From: Bacteroidota bacterium
Lineage (GTDB): Bacteria > Bacteroidota > Bacteroidia > Chitinophagales > Chitinophagaceae
Length of the DNA stretch: 9,793 nt
Assembly: GCA_023391015.1 (NCBI GenBank)
Contig: JAEWBT010000088.1
Span: 1 to 9,793 of the forward strand
Direction of reading: 5' to 3'
In this document: piece after piece, positions 1 to 6,428 of the stretch
Layout: every line of letters starts with the position of its first letter
How positions within the stretch are numbered: the first letter of the stretch is position 1
The notes under the pieces: generated by a model
Told to the model about the DNA's origin: nothing
What the model saw: the letters and a program-made list of their open reading frames with translations, nothing else
Databases searched by the model: none
Program-made: the position numbers and the translations under genes

Positions 1-467
1 TCCGGATTGTTACGTTTCACATGGAGTCGGTTGGGCTGGGCGATAAAGAGAAAGACGCCATAGACGCCGCGGGCAGCACGTTGCCCGCCGCGAAGCAAAG
101 CGTCCGGACCACCAAGCGGTTTATGCAGCGCACCCTTACGCATTTTGAAAAACGCGCCCGTCAGGCCGACAGTGTGGCTGGTATTCTGGCTGAAAGCCCT
201 TACCCGCTTATCGTCTGCGGCGACCTCAACGATGTGCCGGGGTCGTATGCCTACAACACCGTGCGTGGCGCGCGTGGCGATGCCTTTGCCGATTACGGAA
301 AGCCCTTTGGCCGCACTTACAACCGCCTTTCGCCCACGTTGCGGATAGATAATATTTTCTACGATAAAGAGGTGTTTCAGTGTGTGGATTTCAAAACCTT
401 CCGCACTACCCTTTCCGACCACAACCCGGTGCTGGCTACGTTTGAGCTGAAACCGGTGAGCCGGTAG
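1..467 (+). CDS. Endonuclease/exonuclease/phosphatase family protein, C-terminal part
   Basis: This is the C-terminal part of a metal-dependent phosphohydrolase of the endonuclease/exonuclease/phosphatase (EEP) fold. The reading frame is open to the left edge, with complete codons from base 3. The ATG at 21 lies inside the strand read as RIVTFHMES, which matches the internal 'NVHL-S' strand of the family, so it is not the true start. Three late EEP motifs are present in order: GDLND at 219-233 (metal-binding and catalytic Asp/Asn), RIDNIF at about 345-362, and SDHNPV from 414 (the catalytic Asp-His pair). The stop is TAG at 465-467. Family members are nucleases, sphingomyelinases or phosphoinositide phosphatases, and many Bacteroidota versions carry N-terminal membrane segments. 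The missing N-terminus prevents a substrate call. Family assignment is firm; function is open. Confidence 0.88.
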   Translation, partial: RIVTFHMESVGLGDKEKDAIDAAGSTLPAAKQSVRTTKRFMQRTLTHFEKRARQADSVAGILAESPYPLIVCGDLNDVPGSYAYNTVRGARGDAFADYGKPFGRTYNRLSPTLRIDNIFYDKEVFQCVDFKTFRTTLSDHNPVLATFELKPVSR

Positions 468-476
468 TGGCTTCGC

Positions 477-550
477 GTTGGAATCCGCCTTCGGCGGATG
501 TTGGAGCCTGCGGCGTTGGAACGTTGTGTTGGAGCCCTTCGGGCGTTGGG
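477..550 (+). repeat. Degenerate GTTGGA repeat cluster with small hairpins
   Basis: Five imperfect units begin with GTTGGA or GTTGGG at 477, 500, 515, 528 and 545, so spacing is irregular (23, 15, 13 and 17 bases). Several units continue into short GC-rich hairpins. Bases 483-489 pair with 493-499 around a TTC loop (7 base pairs), and 534-537 pair with 541-544 around another TTC loop. The cluster starts 10 bases after the stop of the EEP gene. There is no T run, so it is not a typical intrinsic terminator. An inverted copy of the same unit lies at 824-838. I read no protein in it. It is probably an intergenic repeat family, but this is inferred from this window only. Confidence 0.55.
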
Positions 551-565
551 TCATGTAAATCTTAA

Positions 566-617
566 AGGGGAGATGCTCAACCCCTGTTTGTTATCCGCAC
601 AAGGTGCTAACTCAGGG
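566..617 (+). other. Possible structured RNA with two competing hairpins
   Basis: On the plus strand, AGGGG (566-570) can pair with CCCCT (581-585) around a 10-base loop. Alternatively, 582-586 pairs with 613-617, 590-593 with 608-611 and 597-600 with 604-607, giving a 13-pair interrupted stem with an AAG loop. The two structures share bases 582-585 and so exclude each other, as in attenuators and riboswitches. A GAGG...CCTC pairing enclosing a GAAA turn follows at about 617-636. I do not recognise a known riboswitch class. It lies about 230 bases upstream of cysS, and whether it is transcribed with that gene is unknown. Confidence 0.3.
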
Positions 618-708
618 AGGCGAAAGCGAAATCCTCAAGCTTCATCAAGAAAAATTACCGGTAAAACTTCTTCTTACAAAAACCGACCTTTGCCAACTTT
701 CGGAAGGA

Positions 709-738
709 AGAAAGCAAAAATCCTAAATTTTCCTTTCT
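709..738 (+). other. Imperfect AT-rich hairpin upstream of cysS
   Basis: Bases 709-714 pair with 733-738 (6 pairs). After one C:C mismatch, 716-719 pair with 728-731 (4 A:T pairs), leaving a short loop. No T run follows. It could be a minor structure in the cysS leader or chance pairing in an A/T-rich stretch. Apart from this hairpin, the other elements listed here and one TTCCGGAA copy at 795-802, I see nothing supportable in bases 620-823. In particular there is no match I trust to the Bacteroidota promoter pattern (TTTG, then TAnnTTTG). Confidence 0.25.
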
Positions 739-823
739 GCAGACCGGAAATTTATAAAAGCATCGTCCGCCATTCTAAACACAGCTGCCGGATTTTCCGG
801 AAATATCGGTTTTATACTCCCAC

Positions 824-838
824 GCCGAAGGCTCCAAC
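824..838 (-). repeat. Inverted copy of the GTTGGAGCC unit just before cysS
   Basis: Read on the minus strand, these 15 bases are GTTGGAGCCTTCGGC. That matches the plus-strand unit at 500-514 at 14 of 15 positions. The copy ends 9 bases before the cysS ATG. With the cluster at 477-550 it brackets nearly the whole gene-free stretch, as terminal inverted repeats of a small non-autonomous element would, but no target-site duplication was identified. Confidence 0.45.
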
Positions 839-847
839 CCTAGACCC

Positions 848-2329
848 ATGCAACTCTACAACTCCTACACCCGCCAGAAAGAAACGTTTGAACCGATTAC
901 GCCCGGATATGTGGGATTGTATGTGTGCGGCCCAACGGTGAACGGCGAAAGCCACCTGGGCCATGCCCGCCCTTACATCACCTTCGACGTGGTAGGCCGC
1001 TGGCTGCGCCATCTGGGTTATAAAGTGCGTTACGTGCGCAATATTACCGACGCCGGCCACTTTGAGGAAAATGACCGCACCGACAACGACCGCATCGGCG
1101 AGAAAGCCAAGCTCGAAAAACTGGAACCAATGGAGCTGGTGCATAAATACACCAGCATCTTCCACCGCCTGATGGCGGCTTTCAACAATATGGAGCCCAG
1201 CATCGAGCCGACGGCTACCGGCCACATCACCGAGCAGATTGCCATGATTGAAAAAATCATTGCGGAAGGTTACGCGTATGAGGTGAATGGAAGTGTGTAC
1301 TTCGATGTCAAAAAATACGCAGCGCACCATCCCTACGGTACGCTTTCCGGAAGAATTCTGGATGATTTACTGGAAACCACCCGCGAGCTGGAAGGGCAGG
1401 ACGAGAAGCGCGAAAAAGTGGATTTTGCCCTCTGGAAAGCCGCACCGCCGCAGCACATTCAACGCTGGCCCTCCCCTTGGGGCGAAGGATTTCCGGGCTG
1501 GCACATTGAGTGCTCGGCGATGAGCGCCAAATACCTTGGCGACCGCTTCGACATTCACGGCGGCGGTATGGACCTGCTCTTTCCACACCACGAATCGGAG
1601 ATTGCGCAAAGCACCATTGCCCACGGCCACGCACCGGTGAAATACTGGATGCACAACAACATGATTACCATCAACGGCAAGAAGATGGGTCGCAGCTATG
1701 GCAATATCATCAAATTGACAGAGCTTTTTTCCGGAAATCATCCCCTGTTGGAGCAGCCCTATCACCCCATGGTGGTGCGTTTCTATATCCTGCAAACCCA
1801 CTACCGCAGCACGCTGGATTTCTCCAATGAAGCGTTGCAGGGCAGCGAACGGGCCTTTAAACGGTTGTGGGAAGCGTATGAATCCCTGAAAAGCCTTCAA
1901 TCCAATGCCGAAACCGGCACTATGGATGCGGAGATTACGCAGCGCTGCGTAGAGATGAGTGATTTCATGAACGATGATTTCAACACCGCTAAAGTGATTG
2001 CCAACCTCTTTGAACTGGCACCGGTGGTTAACGGGCTGAAGGGCGGACAGCTTCCGGAAGGCACCGTTTCCGGAAATACCCTTTCGCTTTTAAAGGAAAC
2101 CTTCCACACGTTTCTGGAAGACGTTCTGGGCCTGCAACCCATTGTGGCGGGCGACGACAACGAAGCACTTGCCAAAGTGTTGAGCATCCTCATTGACATC
2201 CGCAAGGAAGCGAAAGTGCGCAAGGATTTTGCCACCTCCGACGCCATCCGGGACCGGCTTTTGGAAGCAGGTGTGCAGCTCAAAGACGCCAAAGACGGAA
2301 CCGTAACCTACACGATTGAAAACGCCTAA
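848..2329 (+). CDS. cysS: Cysteine--tRNA ligase
   Basis: This class I aminoacyl-tRNA synthetase charges tRNA-Cys with cysteine, using ATP, in the cytoplasm. At 493 aa it has normal length for the Bacteroidota form. The signature HIGH motif is HLGH at residues 36-39. The zinc-site ligands line up as C27, C222, H247 and E251 (the last two in FPHHESE). The KMSKS loop reads KMGRS at residues 279-283. After it comes the FSGNHPLLEQPYHP insert typical of Bacteroidota enzymes, then the conserved FYILQTHYRSTLDFSNEA helix region. The C-terminus carries the DALR and anticodon-binding part, including the late motif DAIRDRL. The ATG at 848 is chosen because the protein begins directly at the conserved 'LYNSYTRQKE' strand. 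The next gene starts 6 bases after the stop. Identification is secure. Confidence 0.97.
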   Translation: MQLYNSYTRQKETFEPITPGYVGLYVCGPTVNGESHLGHARPYITFDVVGRWLRHLGYKVRYVRNITDAGHFEENDRTDNDRIGEKAKLEKLEPMELVHKYTSIFHRLMAAFNNMEPSIEPTATGHITEQIAMIEKIIAEGYAYEVNGSVYFDVKKYAAHHPYGTLSGRILDDLLETTRELEGQDEKREKVDFALWKAAPPQHIQRWPSPWGEGFPGWHIECSAMSAKYLGDRFDIHGGGMDLLFPHHESEIAQSTIAHGHAPVKYWMHNNMITINGKKMGRSYGNIIKLTELFSGNHPLLEQPYHPMVVRFYILQTHYRSTLDFSNEALQGSERAFKRLWEAYESLKSLQSNAETGTMDAEITQRCVEMSDFMNDDFNTAKVIANLFELAPVVNGLKGGQLPEGTVSGNTLSLLKETFHTFLEDVLGLQPIVAGDDNEALAKVLSILIDIRKEAKVRKDFATSDAIRDRLLEAGVQLKDAKDGTVTYTIENA

Positions 2330-2335
2330 AATCTT

Positions 2336-4144
2336 TTGAAAAATCTCGGACGCATCTGGAAGCATCTCCGGCACTACACCGGCTCGGTTTTCGGATACCT
2401 GTTGTGTGCCATATTGACGGCGGCTTTTGGCGCGGCCTCTATCGGGATGCTGGCCCCTGTCCTCAATGTACTTTTCCGGGGCGAAAAGATTGGGACGCTG
2501 GCCGCCAATGCTGGCTCTTTTGACCGATTGGTCTATAATTTTAAAGCAGCGCTGCTGGAAGGCGGCGATCCGGTGCGCACCCTGCTGGCCATTTGCGTTA
2601 CCATCGTGATTGCCATTGTGCTCAAGAATGTTTTTTACTATCTGGGCCTGGTCATTTTGATGCCGGTGCGCAACGGCATTATCCGGAAGCTGCGCAGCGA
2701 GATGTTTGCCAAGGTGCTTTCCATGCCCATCAGCTATTTTACGGAAGAGCGGAAAGGCGACCTGGTGAGCCGCATGACCAACGACATCAACGAGGTGAAA
2801 GACTCGGTGCTGAGCGTGATGGAAGTGTTTATCCGCGAGCCGATTACGATATTGGTGTATCTCGGATTGCTGATTGCTATTTCGCCGCAACTGTCGCTGT
2901 TTTTGTTGTTTTTCTTGCCGGTGGCGGGGCTGGTCATTGGCCGGATTGGGTCGTCGCTACGCCGGTCAGCCCGCACCATGGCCGAGCAGATGGCCGATAT
3001 TACCATTGTGCTGGATGAAACGCTTGGCGGGATGCGGGTGGTGAAAGCTTTTGGTGCAGAGAAAAGTCAGAAGGCACGCTTTGAAGCCCTCAATGAAGCC
3101 AACTACCTGATGCGCATCAAGACGGCGCGGCGGCAGGAGCTGGCTTCGCCCCTCAGCGAGGCGCTGGGTGTTATTATGGTAGCGGCTATTTTGTATGTGG
3201 GCGGGCGGCTGGTATTGCGCAATGAAAGCGCGCTTTCGCCGGAATCTTTCCTGGCCTACATCGCTTTTTTCAGCCAGATTATTTCCCCTATAAAAACGCT
3301 TTCGTCGGCCATCAATCAGGTGCAAAAAGGAACGGCGGCGCTGGGGCGGATGGATGCCATCCTGGCGGCACCCAACACCCTGACGGAAAAGCCCAACGCC
3401 GTGAGCATTTCCGGTTTCAACGATGCGATTGAATTCCGGAATGTTTCCTTTTCTTACGGCGACAACGAGGTGTTGCGGAATATCAACCTGACCCTGCGCA
3501 AAGGCGAAACGGTAGCCCTTGTGGGCGCTTCGGGTTCCGGAAAAAGCACGCTCTCCGACCTGCTACCCCGCTTCCGGGATGTCTCCGCCGGCAGCATTAC
3601 CTTGGACGGACACGACCTGCGCGACCTGCGCATCGCCGACCTGCGCCACCTCATCGGCAGCGTCAACCAAGAGCCGATTTTATTTAACGACACCATTCGG
3701 GCCAACATTGCGCTGGGCGACGAAGGCGCTACCGATAGCCAGATTGAACATGCCGCGGAAGTAGCTCATGCCCTACATTTTATTCAGGCGCAACCTCAAG
3801 GTTTTGAGACGGAAGTCGGCGACCGGGGCAGCCGGCTTTCCGGCGGCGAGCGGCAGCGTGTCACCATTGCGCGGGCCGTGCTCAAAAACCCGCCGATTCT
3901 GATTCTCGACGAAGCCACTTCCTCGCTGGATACCCAAAGCGAACGCCTGGTGCAGGAGGCGATCAACCGCGTGATGACAGGTCGGACCTGTCTGGTAATT
4001 GCCCACCGGCTGTCCACCGTTCGTCACGCCCATCAGATTGTAGTGTTGGAGAAAGGCGTGATTGTGGAAAAGGGTACGCATGAGGAGTTGATGGCGAAGG
4101 AAGGCGCGTATTTCCGGCTGGTGCAAATGCAGGAAGTGAAATAA
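2336..4144 (+). CDS. MsbA-like ABC transporter, fused permease and ATPase
   Basis: This is a half-transporter of the ABC exporter type, 602 aa, expected to work as a homodimer in the inner membrane. Residues 1 to about 325 form the membrane domain, with hydrophobic segments near 18-45, 83-107, 171-203 (two helices), 272-293 and 304-320. The ATPase domain follows. Walker A is GASGSGKST (397-405), the Q-loop lies in VNQEPILFND, the signature is LSGGERQ (501-507), Walker B is ILILDEA (521-527) and the switch histidine is H557. Domain order and length match MsbA-type lipid exporters, but multidrug exporters look the same, so the substrate is unassigned. The start is TTG at 2336, because no in-frame ATG or GTG fits before the first helix and cysS stops at 2329. 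It is probably co-transcribed with cysS. Confidence 0.93.
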   Translation: MKNLGRIWKHLRHYTGSVFGYLLCAILTAAFGAASIGMLAPVLNVLFRGEKIGTLAANAGSFDRLVYNFKAALLEGGDPVRTLLAICVTIVIAIVLKNVFYYLGLVILMPVRNGIIRKLRSEMFAKVLSMPISYFTEERKGDLVSRMTNDINEVKDSVLSVMEVFIREPITILVYLGLLIAISPQLSLFLLFFLPVAGLVIGRIGSSLRRSARTMAEQMADITIVLDETLGGMRVVKAFGAEKSQKARFEALNEANYLMRIKTARRQELASPLSEALGVIMVAAILYVGGRLVLRNESALSPESFLAYIAFFSQIISPIKTLSSAINQVQKGTAALGRMDAILAAPNTLTEKPNAVSISGFNDAIEFRNVSFSYGDNEVLRNINLTLRKGETVALVGASGSGKSTLSDLLPRFRDVSAGSITLDGHDLRDLRIADLRHLIGSVNQEPILFNDTIRANIALGDEGATDSQIEHAAEVAHALHFIQAQPQGFETEVGDRGSRLSGGERQRVTIARAVLKNPPILILDEATSSLDTQSERLVQEAINRVMTGRTCLVIAHRLSTVRHAHQIVVLEKGVIVEKGTHEELMAKEGAYFRLVQMQEVK

Positions 4145-4156
4145 TTTCCGGAAAAA

Positions 4157-4200
4157 AGCTTCGTAAAGCTGTAAAAAAACGCGCTACGGAGGTCTTTTTT
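4157..4200 (+). terminator. Weak candidate terminator after the ABC exporter
   Basis: Downstream of the exporter stop, CGTA at about 4162-4165 can pair with TACG at about 4184-4187, with a further GC pair inside and mismatches between. A run of six T residues follows at 4195-4200. The stem is weak and not directly joined to the T run. I list it only because a gene end and a T run coincide here. Confidence 0.25.
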
Positions 4201-4218
4201 ATAACCTAAGGTGTTGAG

Positions 4219-4251
4219 ATTGAGAAAGTTTGGGTCTGTCTATTACATTTA
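4219..4251 (+). promoter_or_regulatory. Possible Bacteroidota-type promoter for galE
   Basis: TACATTTA at 4244-4251 resembles the -7 element TAnnTTTG with one mismatch. ATTG at 4219-4222, 21 bases upstream, could serve as the -33 TTTG element. The galE ATG lies 33 bases after the -7 candidate. The match is partial, and such patterns arise often in AT-rich spacers. Confidence 0.25.
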
Positions 4252-4284
4252 CAGCTTCCTGTTCTTTTCACACGCCTCATTTTT

Positions 4285-5310
4285 ATGCAAAAAATCCTCG
4301 TCACCGGTGGCTGCGGCTACATCGGTGGCCACACCATCGTTGACCTTGTTGAGAAAGGTTTCGAAGTAATTTCGGTTGACAATCTTTCGCGCGGCTCGCT
4401 CCAAATGAAGGCCGGTATTGAAGCACTGCTGGGGCGCGAGATTCAAAATTATATCATTGACCTGCGCGACGCCGACGCCACCCGCAGGATTTTTGAAGAC
4501 CATCCGGATATTTCCGGAATTATTCACTTTGCGGCTTTCAAAAGCGTTCCGGAAAGCGTTGCGGCTCCATTATTGTATTTCGACAACAACATTCGCTCGC
4601 TGGTGAACGTGTTGCAGTGCGCTGTGGATTTTGGGGTCAAAAGCTTTGTGTTTTCGTCTTCCTGCTCGGTATATGGCAATGTGGAAACCCTGCCGGTCTT
4701 GGAATCTACGCCGCTGGCCGTTCCGCAAAGCCCATATGCGCACACCAAAGTAATGGGCGAAGGCATTTGCTGCGATACGGCCCGCGCTTACTCTGGCTTG
4801 AACATTACCCTGCTGCGCTATTTTAACCCCGTTGGGGCACATCCATCCGGCCTGATTGGCGAACTCCAGGAAAAGCCGGAAAATCTCGTTCCGGTGATTA
4901 CCCAAACCGCTATCGGCAAACGCGGCCCCATGACAGTCTTCGGCTCCGATTACGACACCCGCGACGGTTCCTGCATCCGCGACTACATTCACGTGATGGA
5001 CATTGCCGATGCCCACACCAAAGCCTTACAACATACTTTTTCCGGAAAAGCCAACAGCAATTGCGAAGTGTATAACCTCGGTACCGGCAACGGTGTTACC
5101 ACGCTGGAAATGATTCAGGCCTTTGAAAAAGTAAGCGGTCAGAAACTGGCCTATGAGGTGGGCCCGCGCCGCGATGGCGATGTGGTAGCAGTCTATGCCA
5201 ACAATGATAAAGCCCGTCAGGAACTCGGCTGGGAAACCCAATACTCGCTCGACGATTCGATGCGCACAGCCTGGGAATGGGAGCAGCGGCTGGCAGAAAA
5301 GGTATCCTGA
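4285..5310 (+). CDS. galE: UDP-glucose 4-epimerase
   Basis: The enzyme interconverts UDP-galactose and UDP-glucose with bound NAD, in the Leloir pathway and in supply of sugar nucleotides for surface polysaccharides. At 341 aa it has the usual length of the short-chain dehydrogenase/reductase-type epimerase. The Rossmann glycine motif is GGCGYIG at residues 8-14. The active-site serine region is SSSCSVYG at 124-131, with S126 as the expected catalytic serine. The YxxxK pair is Y151 and K155 in PYAHTK, offset by two from the E. coli enzyme at all three positions. Further GalE landmarks are LRYFNPVGAHPSG, IRDYIHVMDIADAH and YNLGTGNG. The ATG at 4285 starts four codons before the first beta strand. 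It is transcribed alone or from its own promoter, 140 bases after the exporter gene. Assignment is very secure. Confidence 0.96.
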   Translation: MQKILVTGGCGYIGGHTIVDLVEKGFEVISVDNLSRGSLQMKAGIEALLGREIQNYIIDLRDADATRRIFEDHPDISGIIHFAAFKSVPESVAAPLLYFDNNIRSLVNVLQCAVDFGVKSFVFSSSCSVYGNVETLPVLESTPLAVPQSPYAHTKVMGEGICCDTARAYSGLNITLLRYFNPVGAHPSGLIGELQEKPENLVPVITQTAIGKRGPMTVFGSDYDTRDGSCIRDYIHVMDIADAHTKALQHTFSGKANSNCEVYNLGTGNGVTTLEMIQAFEKVSGQKLAYEVGPRRDGDVVAVYANNDKARQELGWETQYSLDDSMRTAWEWEQRLAEKVS

Positions 5311-5322
5311 AACCAAAAATTG

Positions 5323-5350
5323 AGACTAAAGACAATAGACCAAGGACAAA
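5323..5350 (+). repeat. Heptamer tandem array, four units
   Basis: Four units of exactly seven bases follow one another: AGACTAA (5323), AGACAAT (5330), AGACCAA (5337) and GGACAAA (5344). The consensus is AGACnAA. The array starts 12 bases after the galE stop and runs up to the terminator region. The strict 7-base register shows it is a decayed tandem repeat rather than random A-rich sequence. Confidence 0.6.
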
Positions 5351-5363
5351 AGCAAACCTGTGT

Positions 5364-5391
5364 AGAGACGCGATAAATCGCGTCTCTTTTT
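5364..5391 (+). terminator. Strong intrinsic terminator after galE
   Basis: A perfect stem of at least 9 base pairs (5365-5373 with 5378-5386, plus A5364:T5387) encloses the loop TAAA. T residues follow to 5391. The GC-rich stem and T run make a textbook intrinsic terminator on the plus strand. The word GCGTCTCTTTT recurs as a half copy at about 5400-5410. The arm sequence GTAGAGACGCGAT resembles a palindromic repeat that I recall from several bacterial phyla, so this terminator may derive from a repeat element. Confidence 0.8.
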
Positions 5392-5432
5392 GATTAAAAG
5401 CGTCTCTTTTAGGCCGGAATTTCCGGAAATTA

Positions 5433-6416
5433 TCACGTCGCCAGCACCCGAATCATCCGCAATAAATCCGGTTCCATTTCCGTTCCGGTTTTGCCCACTG
5501 CATCAAAAGGCGTGAAGCAGATTTCATTGTTCACCAGCCCTACCATGACCTGCACTTTTCCGGAAATGAGGGCTTCTACAGCGGCAAACCCAAGGTGGCT
5601 GGCCAGGACGCGGTCGGCAGCCGACGGCCGTCCACCCCGCTGAATATGCCCCAGAATCGCGGTGCGCACGTCTAGTTGCGGAAAAGACTCTTTCACCGCT
5701 ATCGCAATTTTTTCAGCACCGCCTGCATCATCGCCTTCCGCCACCACGATGATGTGAACGCTTTTCTGCCGCGCTTCATCGGAATAAATCCGGCCCAGAA
5801 CGGCACTTACATCGGTGTGTTGTTCCGGAATCAAAATGTCTTCTGCACCGCAACCAATGCCGCTGTGCAGCGCCAGATAGCCGGCATCGCGGCCCATGAC
5901 TTCCACAATAAAAACACGATCATGCGCGTGAGCAGTGTCGCGCAGGCGGTCGATGGCTTCCACAGCGGTATTCAGAGCCGTATCAAAACCAATGGTTGCA
6001 TCGGTGCCGGTAAGGTCTTTATCAATCGTGCCGGGCAGACCAATGGCGGGAACGTCATATTTCCGGAAAAATTCGGTTGCGCCCCGGAACGTGCCGTCTC
6101 CGCCGATCAGTACCAAGGCGTCGATGCCGTGCTTTTGCAGGTTTTGATACGCTTTTTCCCGGCCCGCTTCGGTTTTAAAAGCCTCGCTGCGGGCGGTTTT
6201 CAGCATCGTGCCGCCCGTGTTGATAATATTGGCTACCGTGGCCGATTGCATCGGAAAAATGTCACCTTCAATCAGCCCCTGATAGCCGCGACGGATTCCG
6301 GAAATCTCGCGGTTATGAAACAAAGCGGTGCGCACCACCGCGCGAATGGCAGCGTTCATGCCCGGCGCGTCGCCGCCGGACGTCAGCAGCCCGATACGCT
6401 GAATTTCTTTTTTCAT
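5433..6416 (-). CDS. pfkA: ATP-dependent 6-phosphofructokinase
   Basis: The enzyme phosphorylates fructose 6-phosphate to fructose 1,6-bisphosphate, the committed step of glycolysis. At 327 aa it has the length of the bacterial homotetrameric form. Visible motifs are GGDAPGMN (14-21), GGDGT (105-109), PGTIDKD (128-134, with catalytic base D132), the substrate-binding MGRDAGY (174-180) and GHIQRGG. Glycines at 108 and 129 mark the ATP-using type rather than the pyrophosphate type. The usual TIDND motif reads TIDKD here, with lysine at 133. The ATG at 6416 begins just before the first strand, RIGLLTSGGD. The carbonic anhydrase gene stops 12 bases upstream on the same strand, so the two are probably co-transcribed. 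The gene is convergent with galE. It contains four TTCCGGAA copies. Confidence 0.96.
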   Translation of the reverse strand: MKKEIQRIGLLTSGGDAPGMNAAIRAVVRTALFHNREISGIRRGYQGLIEGDIFPMQSATVANIINTGGTMLKTARSEAFKTEAGREKAYQNLQKHGIDALVLIGGDGTFRGATEFFRKYDVPAIGLPGTIDKDLTGTDATIGFDTALNTAVEAIDRLRDTAHAHDRVFIVEVMGRDAGYLALHSGIGCGAEDILIPEQHTDVSAVLGRIYSDEARQKSVHIIVVAEGDDAGGAEKIAIAVKESFPQLDVRTAILGHIQRGGRPSAADRVLASHLGFAAVEALISGKVQVMVGLVNNEICFTPFDAVGKTGTEMEPDLLRMIRVLAT

Positions 6417-6428
6417 AACTGGGGTAAA

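Noticed and set aside
477..550. CRISPR array
   Set aside because: Units are 13-23 bases apart, degenerate, and have no unique spacers of regular length. No cas gene is present.
566..636. Assignment of the structured segment to a named riboswitch (SAM, TPP, cobalamin, THF)
   Set aside because: None of the conserved core words of these classes that I know are present, so only the pairing pattern is reported.
498..941. Plus-strand open frame of 147 codons in the spacer before cysS
   Set aside because: It runs through the GTTGGA repeats and overlaps the first 94 bases of cysS out of frame. The product is basic and without motifs, so it is not credible as a gene.
2090..2890. Minus-strand open frame of 266 codons across the cysS-exporter junction
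   Set aside because: It is antisense to two secure genes, histidine- and glutamine-rich, and has no recognisable domain.
5433..6416. Pyrophosphate-dependent phosphofructokinase
   Set aside because: Positions 108 and 129 are both glycine, which is the pattern of ATP-using enzymes.
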